Shown piece by piece: positions 31,801-41,640 of a stretch of DNA of 64,000 nucleotides; position 1 is the stretch's first letter; each line of letters starts with the position of its first letter. The DNA is taken from positions 25,467,151 through 25,531,150 of the forward strand of contig OZ022349.1 of assembly GCA_963989245.1 (NCBI GenBank). The letters run 5' to 3'. The DNA is from Nansenia antarctica. Lineage: Eukaryota > Chordata > Actinopteri > Argentiniformes > Microstomatidae. The position numbers and the translations under genes are program-made. A model generated the notes under the pieces. The model ran no database searches and was not told the DNA's origin. It was given only the letters and a program-made list of their open reading frames with translations.

Positions 31801-32175
31801 TGAAAGACCTTGTATAAAAAATATTGATGGGAATCTATAGCCTACCTTAATACTTGGTGTATTTTATTTTCAGACAATCCACAGCTCCTGTTTGAAGGGA
31901 CCGTGTTCCTGCCACTCCACAGAGAAGATCCCCTGACAGGCTGTGAAGAGTACAAGGAGGGAGCAAAGCTTCTCTTCCCACCCTCAGCCATCACTGACAC
32001 CCTCCTGTTCCTACATCATAAATGTTTTTGGGAACCACGCCAACTTGTTGGGATCGGTATGAAGTCAACTGCCACCAATGGGCAATACTGTGAAATTGTT
32101 GATAAAAGAGTAGTCCACAACATCAGGAACACATGCTACCTGAAGAATAGGTTTCTCCACTCTCATATGGAGTAA
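25875..32175 (+). CDS. Unrecognised eight-exon gene (at least 476 residues)
   Basis: Eight exons with GT-AG borders keep one frame: 25875-26018 (TRIDHFHLDALGVGRLQISL), 26496-26771 (LPDVHHLACATGCEVLHLIQ), 26936-27074 (IWKADVANRANIHCGYHTGE), 27162-27368 (VIAHKNGVSMEKTMVKRIAV), 27514-27650, 27791-27903 (VWKRVKPVIQNMDNPLAG), 31673-31785 (VGSFVETTPTQLNPTLLG) and 31874-32175 (DNPQLLFEGTVFLPLHREDP ... stop). Exon lengths sum to 1431, exactly 477 codons including the stop. I do not recognise the family: no signal peptide, TM helix or known catalytic motif stands out. Conserved-looking Cys/His are scattered. The 5' start is not identified; a Tc1 fragment lies immediately upstream. Intron 6 hosts a full RTE LINE without breaking the frame. 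It could be a host gene or the captured ORF of a large DNA transposon. Confidence 0.7.
26058..26330. repeat. Intronic MITE-like repeat
   Basis: Starts aaagaaacagtttacccaaa, a motif at the ends of common teleost non-autonomous DNA elements. It also has an internal inverted pair (agctagtccccattgacttc against gaagttgac-like tcaatgggaactagct at about 26186-26236). Confidence 0.4.
27940..27951 (+). repeat. Target-site duplication of the RTE LINE, left copy
   Basis: agcatctaattt here is repeated exactly at 31314-31325, on either side of the LINE. Confidence 0.8.
27969..28220 (-). pseudogene. RTE LINE ORF C-terminus after a frameshift
   Basis: Continues the RTE ORF in another frame from about 28200: RIALRWTPDGRRKRGRPKET followed by WRRTVERERDMLGL and WRKLVGGP-like residues to a stop at 27969. 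RWTPDGRRKRGRP is the widespread C-terminal motif of this LINE group. Confidence 0.8.
28163..31147 (-). pseudogene. RTE-like LINE endonuclease-RT ORF
   Basis: A 994-codon frame. The first 70 or so codons are probably leader. The endonuclease runs from LRIGCWNVRTMYSTGKTAQV through VLGVSECRW, IISMGDFNAKIG and DSDHHLVIGTLR. RT motifs: LLNDKAPGSDNITAEVLK, IVKLPKKGDLAKCGNWRGLT, FVDYEKAFDSISRDTLWKIM, GVKQGCVMSGFLFLLVVDWI, and catalytic DYADDIVLLAE (about 28733-28758). The frame is lost near 28200 by a small indel before the C-terminal RWTPDGRRKRGRP motif, so it is one event short of an intact protein. Confidence 0.85.
31314..31325 (+). repeat. Target-site duplication of the RTE LINE, right copy
   Basis: Second exact copy of agcatctaattt. 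A third copy sits in the loop of the adjacent palindrome at about 31491-31503. Confidence 0.8.
31340..31644. repeat. Large palindrome, 138-bp arms with a 29-bp spacer
   Basis: Left arm 31340-31477 and right arm 31507-31644 are reverse complements along their whole length as read, with an A/T-rich spacer that contains agcatctaatttagattt. The palindrome starts 15 bases after the right target duplication of the RTE LINE and ends 28 bases before exon 7 of the plus-strand gene. Confidence 0.88.
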
Positions 32176-32640
32176 TTCTCCCATGTCACACTGTGATGGT
32201 GGTCATTGTAGTCTGTCTGGGATGGAGGATGTCAGTGTAGTCTTTTTCAGAAGGACAGTTTAGTCTCTCTGTGGTGGAGGGGAATCTTGGGGGAGTTGTT
32301 ACACAACACATTCTTGTTTATTTATTTATTTGTATTTTACATAATTAGAGTTAGTAGATTTGTGACAGCCCCCCAGTGTGTCTGAATTGGAGTCCTAGTA
32401 TACTGTACTTCCAAATGGTTTAGCATGGGGGGTCAGGTTCAGTACTAGATTTGGGCCGAGGTCCAATAGTGTCCTACCTACAAAAGGTTTTGTACATATA
32501 ATCATTTTGTTCATATAATCATTTTGTACACATAATCATTTTGTTCCTATGTATAATAGTTCCTGCAATTTCCTGTAAATGTCTTTATCAATTAGTAATC
32601 CACAGTATGATTATGTATTTGTGTATGTTGTTTTTTAAAT

Positions 32641-32646
32641 AATAAA
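32641..32646 (+). terminator. Poly(A) signal AATAAA
   Basis: Canonical hexamer 466 bases after the stop codon of the eight-exon gene, in an otherwise ORF-free 3' region. Use is inferred. Confidence 0.5.
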
Positions 32647-32689
32647 ATGCTGAGACAATACTATGACATTCATTGTGTTCTTCATATGT

Positions 32690-32880
32690 CCAAGACATCT
32701 CAAGACATCTTAAGACATCTTCATATTTCTAAGACATCTTCATATTTCCAAGACATCTCAAGCCATCTTAAGACATCTTCATATTTCCAAGACATCTTAA
32801 GACCCATGTCTATTGACACGTCCTTAGACGTGTCTCAAGACGTCTTGACAAATGTGTCTTAAGATGTCTCGAGACAAGGT
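32690..32880. repeat. Short tandem repeat around AAGACATCTT
   Basis: Repeated aagacatcttcatatttcca and aagacatctcaagccatctt blocks. The palindromic AAGATGTCTT core makes it partly self-complementary. Confidence 0.8.
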
Positions 32881-33087
32881 GATGGCTGGGTATGTAATCC
32901 TAACTTTCATTTCTATATCTGTCCTTTTGTCTGGCCTCGCTCTTTTTCAAACACACTGTGGTATCCTCAATCTGAATGTGAAGAAAGATCATGAATGGAA
33001 ATAGGTTCAGCATCATGTTTAAAAAAAACAACAGGAAATGGTGTTTTTGAAGTAGGCTACTTTTTCCTCCCACATAATCATCATCAC

Positions 33088-35320
33088 CTTGTCTTGGTCC
33101 TGCTGGTCTGGAGAACCAGACATCTCTTTCTCTTGTGGCTCCTCGGTCTGTCCTCCCTCAGAACCGGTCTCATCTGGTTTGAGAGCGTCCCGAGGCTCTG
33201 GTCTCGAGGCTGACTGGACGTCAGGTGTGGAATCACCTGGTTCACTGGTTTCAGGTTTATCAGTCACCTGGTGGTCAGTATGTGAGACACAACAAACGTT
33301 CCTCATTGCATTCCATGCGTTACAATGAGCCTGTCCTCCCAGTTCTACTTCAGCTGCTTTCCAGGCCCTGACTGGCTTCTCCTCACTGTCTTCACACACA
33401 CCTGTCACCTTCAGACCTGGTCCTGTCTTTCCTAGACATCTGTCACCTTCAGACCTGGTCCTGTCTTTCCTAGACACCTGTCACCTTCAGAGCTGGTCCA
33501 CACACACACACACACACCTGTCACCTTCAGACCTGGTCCTGTCTTTCCTAGACATCGTTTTTCCTCTCCTCATATCACACACTGACGTCTTATCTTTCCT
33601 CACTCTCTCTCTCCTGGTTTGTCACTTTTGTCACTCTTCTTCTCTCTGTCCTTCTCTGAGGTAAACATACACCTATCTTTTCCTCTCCTCATGTCACACA
33701 TGGGTAGAATCACTGAAGCCGTTCCTCCACATCTTTATCAGTAGGTGTCTCAGGTGTCCTCTGCTCTAGCTTGCGCTCTTAAAGGCAATTTTTTTTTTTT
33801 AATACATGGATATCAAGTTCTAGATGCTGTCCTCTCTGCAATTAAAATACGGTCAGCTTAAAGATAATACTCCATGGACTAAAGATGGTAGTGGTAGTGC
33901 CATCACCTCATCCTCATCTTGTTCGCCGATTGGCTCTTTTTCCTCCGCCACTAGGCTACCGGACGACTCTCCGTCAGGTGTTTCCCCCGAAGGCCCTTCG
34001 TCACCGGCAGTCGGCACTGATGATGACCTCAGAGGGAGGAGCTGTGATGACATCATCACCGGCTTTGACCTGGCAGATATACAGTACAGCGCGTACCGCT
34101 ACTGTGAACCGTTCTGTTCTGTGTCGACGTTGCTTTTTGTGCAACAATGACATTGACATGACGCTCAAAACAAAGCTACTAGATTGGCTCTCCGCTGTTC
34201 AATGCACACAAATGTTTTGGAAATGGATAGAAATCTGGCATGGCTTCCTGTAGAAAATAGATCACAATCCAGTCTTCTGGTCTTCTTCAGGAATGTCATA
34301 AATGAAAAGAAACCACTGTACTTTTCTGACCAAGTAGTGGATATCAGAAATGAAAACAACTATCTGACCAGACAGGCCAGTTCAGGACATCTCTTACCAC
34401 CTAGACCTAGGACAAATCTCAAATCTACTGTAATTTACAGAGCCATGACAGGATGGAACTCTTTACCCAAGCATGTTAGTAAAACTAATTCTAGAGGCAC
34501 TTTCAAGAAAACAATAAAGGAGCACTTAATACAATTAACTCTGAATGAACAGTAGATGATGTATCTCGTTTGCTGATCTGTTGTATTTCATTTATTTTCT
34601 TTGGTTTTTCTTTATTTTTTATTTGATTCCTTTCTTTTGCTATTATGATGTATGTATGTATACCATGTTTACAATTGTCTATATGTATATAAATGTTGAT
34701 TGTTGATTATACAAATATGATTTCTGTGTTGGACCCCAGGAAGATTAGCTAATGTCATGGCATTAGCTAATGGGGATCCTAATAAACAAAACAAAACAAA
34801 ATATCTGACACTAACAGAAACCCGAAATCAGACGGGAGAGAGGATGAGCCATGCCTAATAATATGTAGAGGAGGGAGGAAAGGAACAGAGCTGGAAATCC
34901 CCACCAATGACCACAGAAACCGTCTAGCATGCCAGAATGTCTGTCCTTTGACACATCGCAGGCGCGAGAGAGGCGAGATATAGCAGCTGAGATAGAATAA
35001 AGCACCACCACCAAAGCCACATAGGAGTGTAGGAGGTTTGAGGAGAATTCTGGGAATCAGAGATGTCACCTCCTCCTCCTTGTCTGTGATATCCTGACGA
35101 GGAGTTTTGTTAGGGGTTTCTTCCGCTGTCTGGCTATCCTCTGGGGAGGAGGAGGAGGAGGAGGAGGAGGGGATGGGTACTTCTGGTTTCATAGGCTCTC
35201 TCTCCTCGTCCTCATCTGAGGTAACCCTGGTGCTCTGACCTGCAGACCCTGCAGGCTCTTCTGTTGAGATCTGCTGATGGTGTTTTGATTTGGATTTGGT
35301 TAAACCCCTGGAGGATCTCA

Positions 35321-35389
<69 letters not shown>

Positions 35390-35794
35390 AAGCTAAAGGC
35401 TTCTACAAGTGATTCCTAGCCATTGTGAACATCTGGTCATGGTGGGTTTGGGTTTTAGTCTTCCAGAGAAATGTGTCTTATGGTTGGTTAGTATTTTGTT
35501 CTGGGTTCTCATGGTCCAAAATCAATTAATTCAATGAATCAAGTAATTCAACACATGTATGTAATAGTAAGCTACTGTGTCGTGTGAATTAGACAACATG
35601 AAGAACCCAGATAATAACTGTACCCCATCTTCCTCCACTGCAGCGAGCTTTGGAGGGTTGTGGTGTTTCTTGGGCCTGTCTGAGCTGGGCGGTGGTGGAG
35701 ATGCTGCAACTGGGGGCCATTCCACTAAAGGTGGATCAGTATAGCGGCGATATAAATAAATGCGGCGCTCAGGCAACTCGAGATTGGAATTCAA
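33088..35794 (-). CDS. Putative acidic protein gene, exons only partly resolved
   Basis: Minus-strand blocks look like exons of one low-complexity acidic protein. 35794-35634 is MNSNLELPERRIYLYRRYTD ... SSDRPKKHHNPPK. 35321-35070 is MRSSRGLTKSKSKHHQQI ... DITDKEEE. 34069-33893 is acidic (GDEGPSGETPDGESSGS, EQDEDE). 33267-33088 is VTDKPETSEPGDSTPDVQSA ... SPDQQDQDK. The last two are phase 0 and joinable; the 35.1-to-34.07 junction does not join in phase, so an exon may be missing or the model wrong. A plus-strand LINE 3' end (34155-34800) separates them. No domain is recognised. Confidence 0.3.
33395..33560. repeat. Tandem duplicated segment, about 40-65 bp
   Basis: cacctgtcaccttcagacct followed by ggtcctgtctttcctagaca occurs three to four times, with one copy carrying a CA run. 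Confidence 0.75.
34155..34800 (+). mobile_element. LINE 3' end, 5'-truncated
   Basis: The frame from about 34184 gives the C-terminal RT region: HTNVLEMDRNLAWLPVENRS, SGHLLPPRPRTNLKSTVIYR, MTGWNSLPKHVSKTNSRGTF, stop at about 34555. The 3' UTR ends ggaccccaggaagattagct followed by aatggggatcctaataaac and an AAAAC tail. A related tail in reverse orientation is at 51905-52060. Confidence 0.75.
35322..35389. repeat. (CT)n microsatellite
   Basis: Nearly pure CT tract. Confidence 0.95.
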
Positions 35795-36182
35795 GCCTCA
35801 GGTGATTCCTCGAACGAGGATCAGCCTTGTGTGATGAGTATTCACAGAAGACAGGCTTACAAATCTTCGATATGGGCGCGTGCACGCAGACATAAAGAGC
35901 CCCGAAGAGTCGATCTGTCGAAATGAAGATACTCCACTCTGCAGGGGTACTACATTTGCGCAGCATTCCGAATTATTGATTTTTATGAAGACGGAAAAAT
36001 AAGATGTAAAATAGTGCAATACTGCCGCAATTAACAAGGCGAGGGAAATGGTTTGGCAAGAAATTGCTGACCGATTAAATGCGTAGGTCATACTAGCCCC
36101 AGTTATTGTTATATGTTCATATTTTAATAAATGAATATTACTACTGTGGTGATATCCGCAGCAGGCTACAAACCGTCATATC

Positions 36183-36262
36183 GCCACAATGGCCTAGTGG
36201 TATCGACCGCTGCCACAGGTTTTATTCGTCATTTTATATCGGTGGTTCAAATCCCTCTTCAG
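36183..36262 (+). ncRNA. tRNA-like Pol III promoter unit (SINE head or tRNA relic)
   Basis: An A box (tggcctagtgg, 36190-36200) and a B box (ggttcaaatcc, 36244-36254) are spaced about 44 bases apart, as in tRNAs. The cloverleaf is not convincing: the acceptor arms do not pair well. Confidence 0.4.
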
Positions 36263-36489
36263 ACGCACTTTTTACTGCATTTCGTTGTCTGAATCTAATC
36301 TAAAATCTCATCTAAAAAAGTATGTAGGCTATAAAATGATGGTGCAGGCTAATTTACAAGAACTGACACGATTACAATGGTGTTTGAAGCCTTTGCATGA
36401 AATCTTCGGTTAAATGTAAAAAAAAAAAAAAAAAAAAATCACTTAGTCAAGTCTCGAACACGCAACCTTTGGAAGTCCAGCCGGCTGCC

Positions 36490-37960
36490 TTTCTTTTCTT
36501 TTCTTTTTTTTCTTTTATTATAAAAAATATTCTTTTAAATACAATCATAGCTATACATATTCATACATGTTCATTTTATAGCCTTCATTGTATTCTAATT
36601 CAAATAAAATAAATTAAAAACCAATAAATAAAAACAAAACACACCCATACCATTTTGGTATGAGATGCATCCATCTATTATTCCGTCAGTCCTTCATAAC
36701 CAAAATAACCCTTTAACATAAATCAATAACAAATGAATGCAACAAAAAAAACATCTTCAAAAATCTAAATCAAACTCCAACCCTCCATCCACCCCCACCC
36801 TTATAAACCCACAATCCCTAATAAACAACTTCTCAAAATCTTTTTGCCCTGTCTTGTGCATCAGTCCCACATTCTTCCTGACCAATCCCACACTGTTATC
36901 CACTTTCCCTCAAATCTTGCTAAATTTCTCCTCAAATAAATTGCATACCTAGCCTGTGATAATACATAATTTAAACATCATATATTCACTCCCCTCCTCT
37001 TTCCCTCCACCCCAAAAACCACCATCCTCCTCCACTCCTGCATCCCCACCACCTCCACCCCCCAGTGCTTCTTCACTAGTCCTTTCAACCTTTCTTCGAA
37101 TCCCTTAATTTCTCTACATTCAAAAAGCATATGCATTAAGTTCTCATCCTGTATCCCACACACATCACACTCCCTCGAAACTGTTCTGTCTACCTGATGC
37201 AACACCACCTTAGTATAAACCCTGTTATGCCTGAGCATAAAATCAAAATGTGTACATTCTAAACTATTATATTTTAAAAATAAATTCCTCCATATGTTCT
37301 TCACCTCCAATCCTGGGAACACCTGCCTCCACACCTTCTCTGCCGCAGGCTCCTTCACTCTGCTCTCCAACAGTGCCCAGTAGCACTCCTTCACCCAGTA
37401 GCACTCCTTCAGCTGAGAAGTCCCGCACTGTTTCCCCTTTCCCTAGTCTTAACCTAGGTAACTCTGTTTGCTCCTTCCCTCTTAACTCCCTATCTAACCT
37501 ACTCACCCACTCCCCTGGTATACTCTGCTTTATTTTATTATACATGCTCACTATTTCTCCCCTTCTCATCTCCTCATCTGTTTCCCTAACAACTTCTATA
37601 ATTGCCTGCTCTGATAGGAACCCTGGCACTACCTCATACCTAAAATCCCTTACTCTAATCAGTCCTGCCCTCCAGAAACTCCTAGATTCTAACATTTTCC
37701 CCTCTCTTCTTATTACAGGGTTCAATAAAAATGGAACATTTAGTATCTCCCCTCTCTTCTCACACTGATATCCTACCTCAGGCAAAAAACTACCCCCGGC
37801 TTTAAACACCTCTTTATAGAATTCCGGCACCCTATCATACATCCGTGCTTTAAAGCACATCAAGCTGTGGTCACGCTGGTTTATGAAAGAGTTAAGCGGG
37901 GGAGGAGCTTTGTTATGCAGAATTTTATGGATGAGACAGATGTTTTTGTATTTGATCTTC
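36490..37960 (-). pseudogene. Second Tx1/L1-like LINE, 5'-truncated C-terminus
   Basis: Minus-strand frames 38001-37267 and 37394-36978 encode YQCEKRGEILNVPFLLNPVI, KIKQSIPGEWVSRLDREL and then LRHNRVYTKVVLHQVD with the Cys-His knuckle CDVCGIQDENLMHMLFEC typical of Tx1/L1 ORF2 C-termini. RT and endonuclease are missing. The 3' UTR ends in an A/G-rich tail near 36490. A duplicated segment around 37375-37410 causes the frame change. The N-terminal 40 residues (NICLIHKILHNKAPPPLNSF) may belong to another LINE. Confidence 0.65.
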
Positions 37961-38169
37961 ACCACAGCTTTACACCAGGAGAGGCAGGAGGAGGTAGACA
38001 TCAGAAAACAGGCTCATTGTCATGTATGGGATGGAACAGGAAATGGTGTCATACCTTTCCATGCATTACAGCCAGCCCGTCCAACAATTGTGTACACCTG
38101 TCCAATCTGCTCAGATCTCAAGAAGTAGATGGGGTCACAGGTTGATGTAGAATTGGGGGATGTATTTTC

Positions 38170-38470
38170 TTAACACTAGAAGAGTGAGGGGTCATGGTGA
38201 CCCCTGTGAGTATTTTGTTTTTAATATCTTTGCAAATTTCAGGACCCTCCTTTCATGACTTTTACTAGATATCTGTGTTTTACCACCCAGTATCCTTACA
38301 TTTTCAAAATCACTTCAGGATAAGATAGTAAAGCTGTTTTGCAGTTTTTTTGTGTCGGAGGCAGGCTAAAAAAGAAGCGCCCTCTAATGATCTTTGTGTG
38401 TAAATAGCAGATTTACATTCTAAGGCGGCTCTACTAGTTGGTAAAATAGGCACGGCTGTCGTAGTGTTAA
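38170..38470. mobile_element. piggyBac-type MITE, copy 1 (301 bp)
   Basis: Bounded by TTAA on both sides (38170-38173 and 38467-38470) with short inverted ends AACACTAGAA / GTAGTGTT. The interior (ggaccctcctttcatgactt, accacccagtatccttacat) is shared with 61803-62093. No coding sequence. TTAA targets and CACTA-like ends fit piggyBac mobilisation. Confidence 0.83.
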
Positions 38471-38533
38471 TTCAGTGGTTCCCAAGGCTGCACCCTGAGG
38501 AGCTCCTAGTGTGGTCAGCTGCAGAAGTAGACA

Positions 38534-39023
38534 CAGTGGGGGAAATAAGTATTGAACACATCAACATTTTGTCCAGTAAATGTATCTCCAATGAGCCTAT
38601 CCAAGTGAAATTTGCACCCAATTGAACATTTGTGGAAGCATCTGAAGATCCAGATTCACAAGAGGGCACCCTGCGATCTTCAAGATTTAAAGACAATCTG
38701 TGTAGAGGAATGGGCCAAAATCACACCTGAATACTGCAGGCGATTAGTTACTTCATACAGAAAGCACCTTGAAGCTGTCATTACAAACAAAGGCTTCTCC
38801 ACTTAGTATTGAATTCATTTCAGTTACCGTGTTCAATACTTTTTTCCTGTTTCATTTCACTTTATTCCACATAACTTTATTTACGGACTTAAATGTTTAG
38901 ATTTTTTGTCTGGATTGTTTGAGTTAATACCAAAGTCTGGTGCAAACTTCACTTGAATAGACTCATTGGAAATACATTTGCTGGACAAAATATTGATGTG
39001 TTCAATACTGATTTCCCCCATTG
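38534..39023 (+). mobile_element. Tc1 element with internal deletion
   Basis: Long imperfect inverted repeats: the left end starts cagtgggggaaataagtatt and stays matched for about 85 bp to the right end (reverse complement of caatgggggaaatcagtatt). Between them is the last part of a Tc1 transposase: IEHLWKHLKIQIHKRAPCDL ... YRKHLEAVITNKGFST-stop (about 38620-38806). The right TA is intact; the left flank reads CA. The 24500-24701 MITE uses the same ends. Confidence 0.82.
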
Positions 39024-39225
39024 TATGTGACACATTCTACTGCTTTGGTCCTCATATCGGCAACCAATCAAAATGTTCAGACTTTTCTTTTGAAACACGG
39101 AACTACGTTTCAACGTTGTTTGAGAATCACAACAAAAGAAAAGAAAGGAAAATCATTACGTCGGATCCCGCTATGAGGACCAAAGCATTAGGGCATGTCA
39201 CATATTGAGCATGAGTTCGTATTAG

Positions 39226-39345
39226 GGATGGGACGATACACTCAACTCACGATACGATGCACCTCTCGATACAGGGGTTCACGATACGATACAGTCACGA
39301 TACGATATCATAAATAAAACAAGATCAGTGTTTCCCCTAGGTTTG
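39226..39345 (+). repeat. hAT element end fragment
   Basis: tagggatgggacgatacact with repeated cacgatacgat motifs, like the end of the ZBED-type hAT at about 2480. Immediately after, cagtgtttcccctaggtttg resembles another hAT terminus. No coding part. Confidence 0.5.
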
Positions 39346-39369
39346 CTGCCTTGGGGGGGTGGCCAGCGT

Positions 39370-39640
39370 CATGTCCAGGGGTTGGAGGAGACACAGACAG
39401 GACTGACAGACAGGTCCATTAGAGGAGGGTCAGACAGACAGACAGGTCCGTTAGAGGAGGGTCAGACAGACAGACAGGTCCATTAGAGGAGGGTCAGACA
39501 GACAGGTCCATTAGAGGAAGGTCAGACAGGCAGGTTCATTAGATTAGGGTCAGACAGACAGACAGGTCCATTAGAGGAGGGTCAGACAGACAGGTTCATT
39601 AGAGGAGGGTCAGTCAGACAGACAGGTCCGCCTGTCGCCC
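39370..39640. repeat. Minisatellite, about 32 bp unit
   Basis: About eight copies of cagacagacaggtccattag followed by aggagggt. Confidence 0.88.
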
Positions 39641-39694
39641 CCACACTGCAGAACAAGGCTCTACTAATCATGTGTTTAACAGGCAGCATTAACA

Positions 39695-39835
39695 CACACA
39701 CACACACAGACAGTCACACATTCAGACACACACAGACACACACACACACGCACAGACACACACACACACACACAGACACACACACACAGACACACACACA
39801 CAGAAACACAGACACAGACACACACACACACACAT

Positions 39836-39880
<45 letters not shown>

Positions 39881-39945
39881 CTCTGACACTGCTTCTAATA
39901 AGAGGGAGACATAGCAAGCAAGACGTGGGTGCATGTGTGTGTGGT

Positions 39946-39977
<32 letters not shown>

Positions 39978-40320
39978 GTTAGGTGTGTGGGTGGGTGTCT
40001 TGACCATCTTCAAGGAGGCCAATCAATGCCTCTACATCTCAGGATCTTACAGTAACTTGTTAATGTTCACCATGGTAACCAGAGACAGGGGGGGGGGGGG
40101 GGGGGGTGAGAGGGAGAGAGGGAGGGGGGGGAGAGGGGTAAACTATTTCTGTATAGAATATTGTATTGCAAAGGCGAGGGAGGCTGGGAGGTGGAAGATA
40201 GGGAGGGAGAGAGGGAGGGAGGCTGGGAGGTGGAAGATAGGTAGGGAGAGAGGGAGAGAGGGAGGGAGGGAGGCTGGGAGGTAGAAGATAGAGAGGGAGA
40301 GAGGGAGGGAGGGGGATAAA
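39695..40320. repeat. Simple-repeat block: (CA)n, (TG)n, (G)n, GGGA
   Basis: (CA)n with CAGA interruptions to 39880, (TG)n at 39945-39976, a G run of about twenty at 40089-40106, and a GGGAGAGAGGGA/GGCTGGGAGGTGGAAGATAG minisatellite to 40317. Confidence 0.9.
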
Positions 40321-40359
40321 CTCATATTTCTGCACTCATTTCTATTCTATGGAGTGTGG

Positions 40360-40605
40360 TATTCAGGGGTAGGTGGATGTGGGAGGGAGGGAGGGGTGAA
40401 GGGAGGGATGGAGGGAGGGATGTGGGAGGGAGGGATGGAGGGAGGGAGGGAGGGGGATAAACTCATGTTTGTACTTATTTCTATTCTATGGAGTATGGTA
40501 TTCAGGGGTGGGTGGATGTGGTAGGGAGGGATGGAGAGAGGCATGTGGCAGGGAGGGGTGGATGGAGGGATGGAGGGAAGGAGGGAAGGAGGGAGGGAGG
40601 AGGTC
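40360..40605. repeat. GGGA/GATG-rich repeat with duplicated segment
   Basis: The stretch ataaactcatatttctgcac ... ggagtgtggtattcaggggt at about 40317-40370 is repeated at 40456-40510 within purine-rich GGAGGGA tracts. Confidence 0.8.
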
Positions 40606-40741
40606 AACAGTTTATCTATCCTGGTTTTCAGAAGTGTGTATTACAGGGTTCTGTACATGGCTTTGCTTTGATCCTCCTTATTGGAAAATGATCGCTTAAG
40701 ACCACAGGGACCAGGGCTGCATATAGGGGGCGCAGAGAGGC

Positions 40742-40743
40742 CT

Positions 40744-40793
<50 letters not shown>

Positions 40794-40946
40794 TGTGTGT
40801 GAGTGTGAGTGCGTGACTGTGTGTGTGTGTGTGAGAGTGTGTGGTGTGTGAGTGTCTGTGTGTGTGTGTGTGTGTGTGTCTTTGTGTGCGTGTGCGTGTG
40901 CGTGTGTGTCTGTGTGTGCGTGTGTGTATGTGCGTGTGTGTGTGTG
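40742..40946. repeat. (TG)n compound microsatellite
   Basis: TG tracts with GAGTG, GCGTG and CTGTG interruptions. Confidence 0.93.
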
Positions 40947-41183
40947 TGCCCATGGTTTTATTGCATTATGTCTGTGATGGATGTTGATGTGTAGACACTG
41001 CCAGTGCTGTGATGCATTATGATGCATATATAAAATCATTATCATTAATTCTAAGACATGTGGTGATTAACCGGTTTGCGTCCTAGAAAGGTGATGTGAG
41101 CTTCTCTTCAAATAAGGTAGGCCCAAGCAACAATTGAGTTGTTGGCAGATATTACAATTGGACCACGTTTGGTAGTGCATATG

Positions 41184-41565
41184 CAGGGTTTTTCCTGCAT
41201 AGAGAATTATGAGGCGGCCGCCTCCGACAAAACTGCAATTGCGGCACTGCGCCGACGTGGTGGCGGGTTAAGTTAGTTTTCGTTTTCGCTAGCGAAATAG
41301 CTGATAGTTGATGTTGACTGCTCAAGGAGAATACATATTTGAAAGTACAGAATGCCTGAGAGCCTTATATTGCATTATATTACATTATATTTTGATTGGT
41401 CATCTGGTGCCTGAATATTCTGTTTTCCTTTTAGGTGGTCCTTTTCTGATATTGTTGGCTTAGGCTATGATAGAGCGTCTCTTCTATCATGTAGCCAATC
41501 ATTTCATCATTCTTGCATTGTGTTTTTGTTAAAAATGGCATGGGATATGTGTATTGAGAAAAGTA

Positions 41566-41640
<75 letters not shown>

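Noticed and set aside
36183..36262. Functional tRNA gene
   Set aside because: A and B boxes are present but acceptor and anticodon arms do not form a good cloverleaf; kept only as a tRNA-like unit.
37867..38128. Short plus-strand ORF ending CPICSDLKK as a certain gene
   Set aside because: Only one possible exon with a plausible acceptor, surrounded by LINE debris; mentioned as a finding but not called as a gene.
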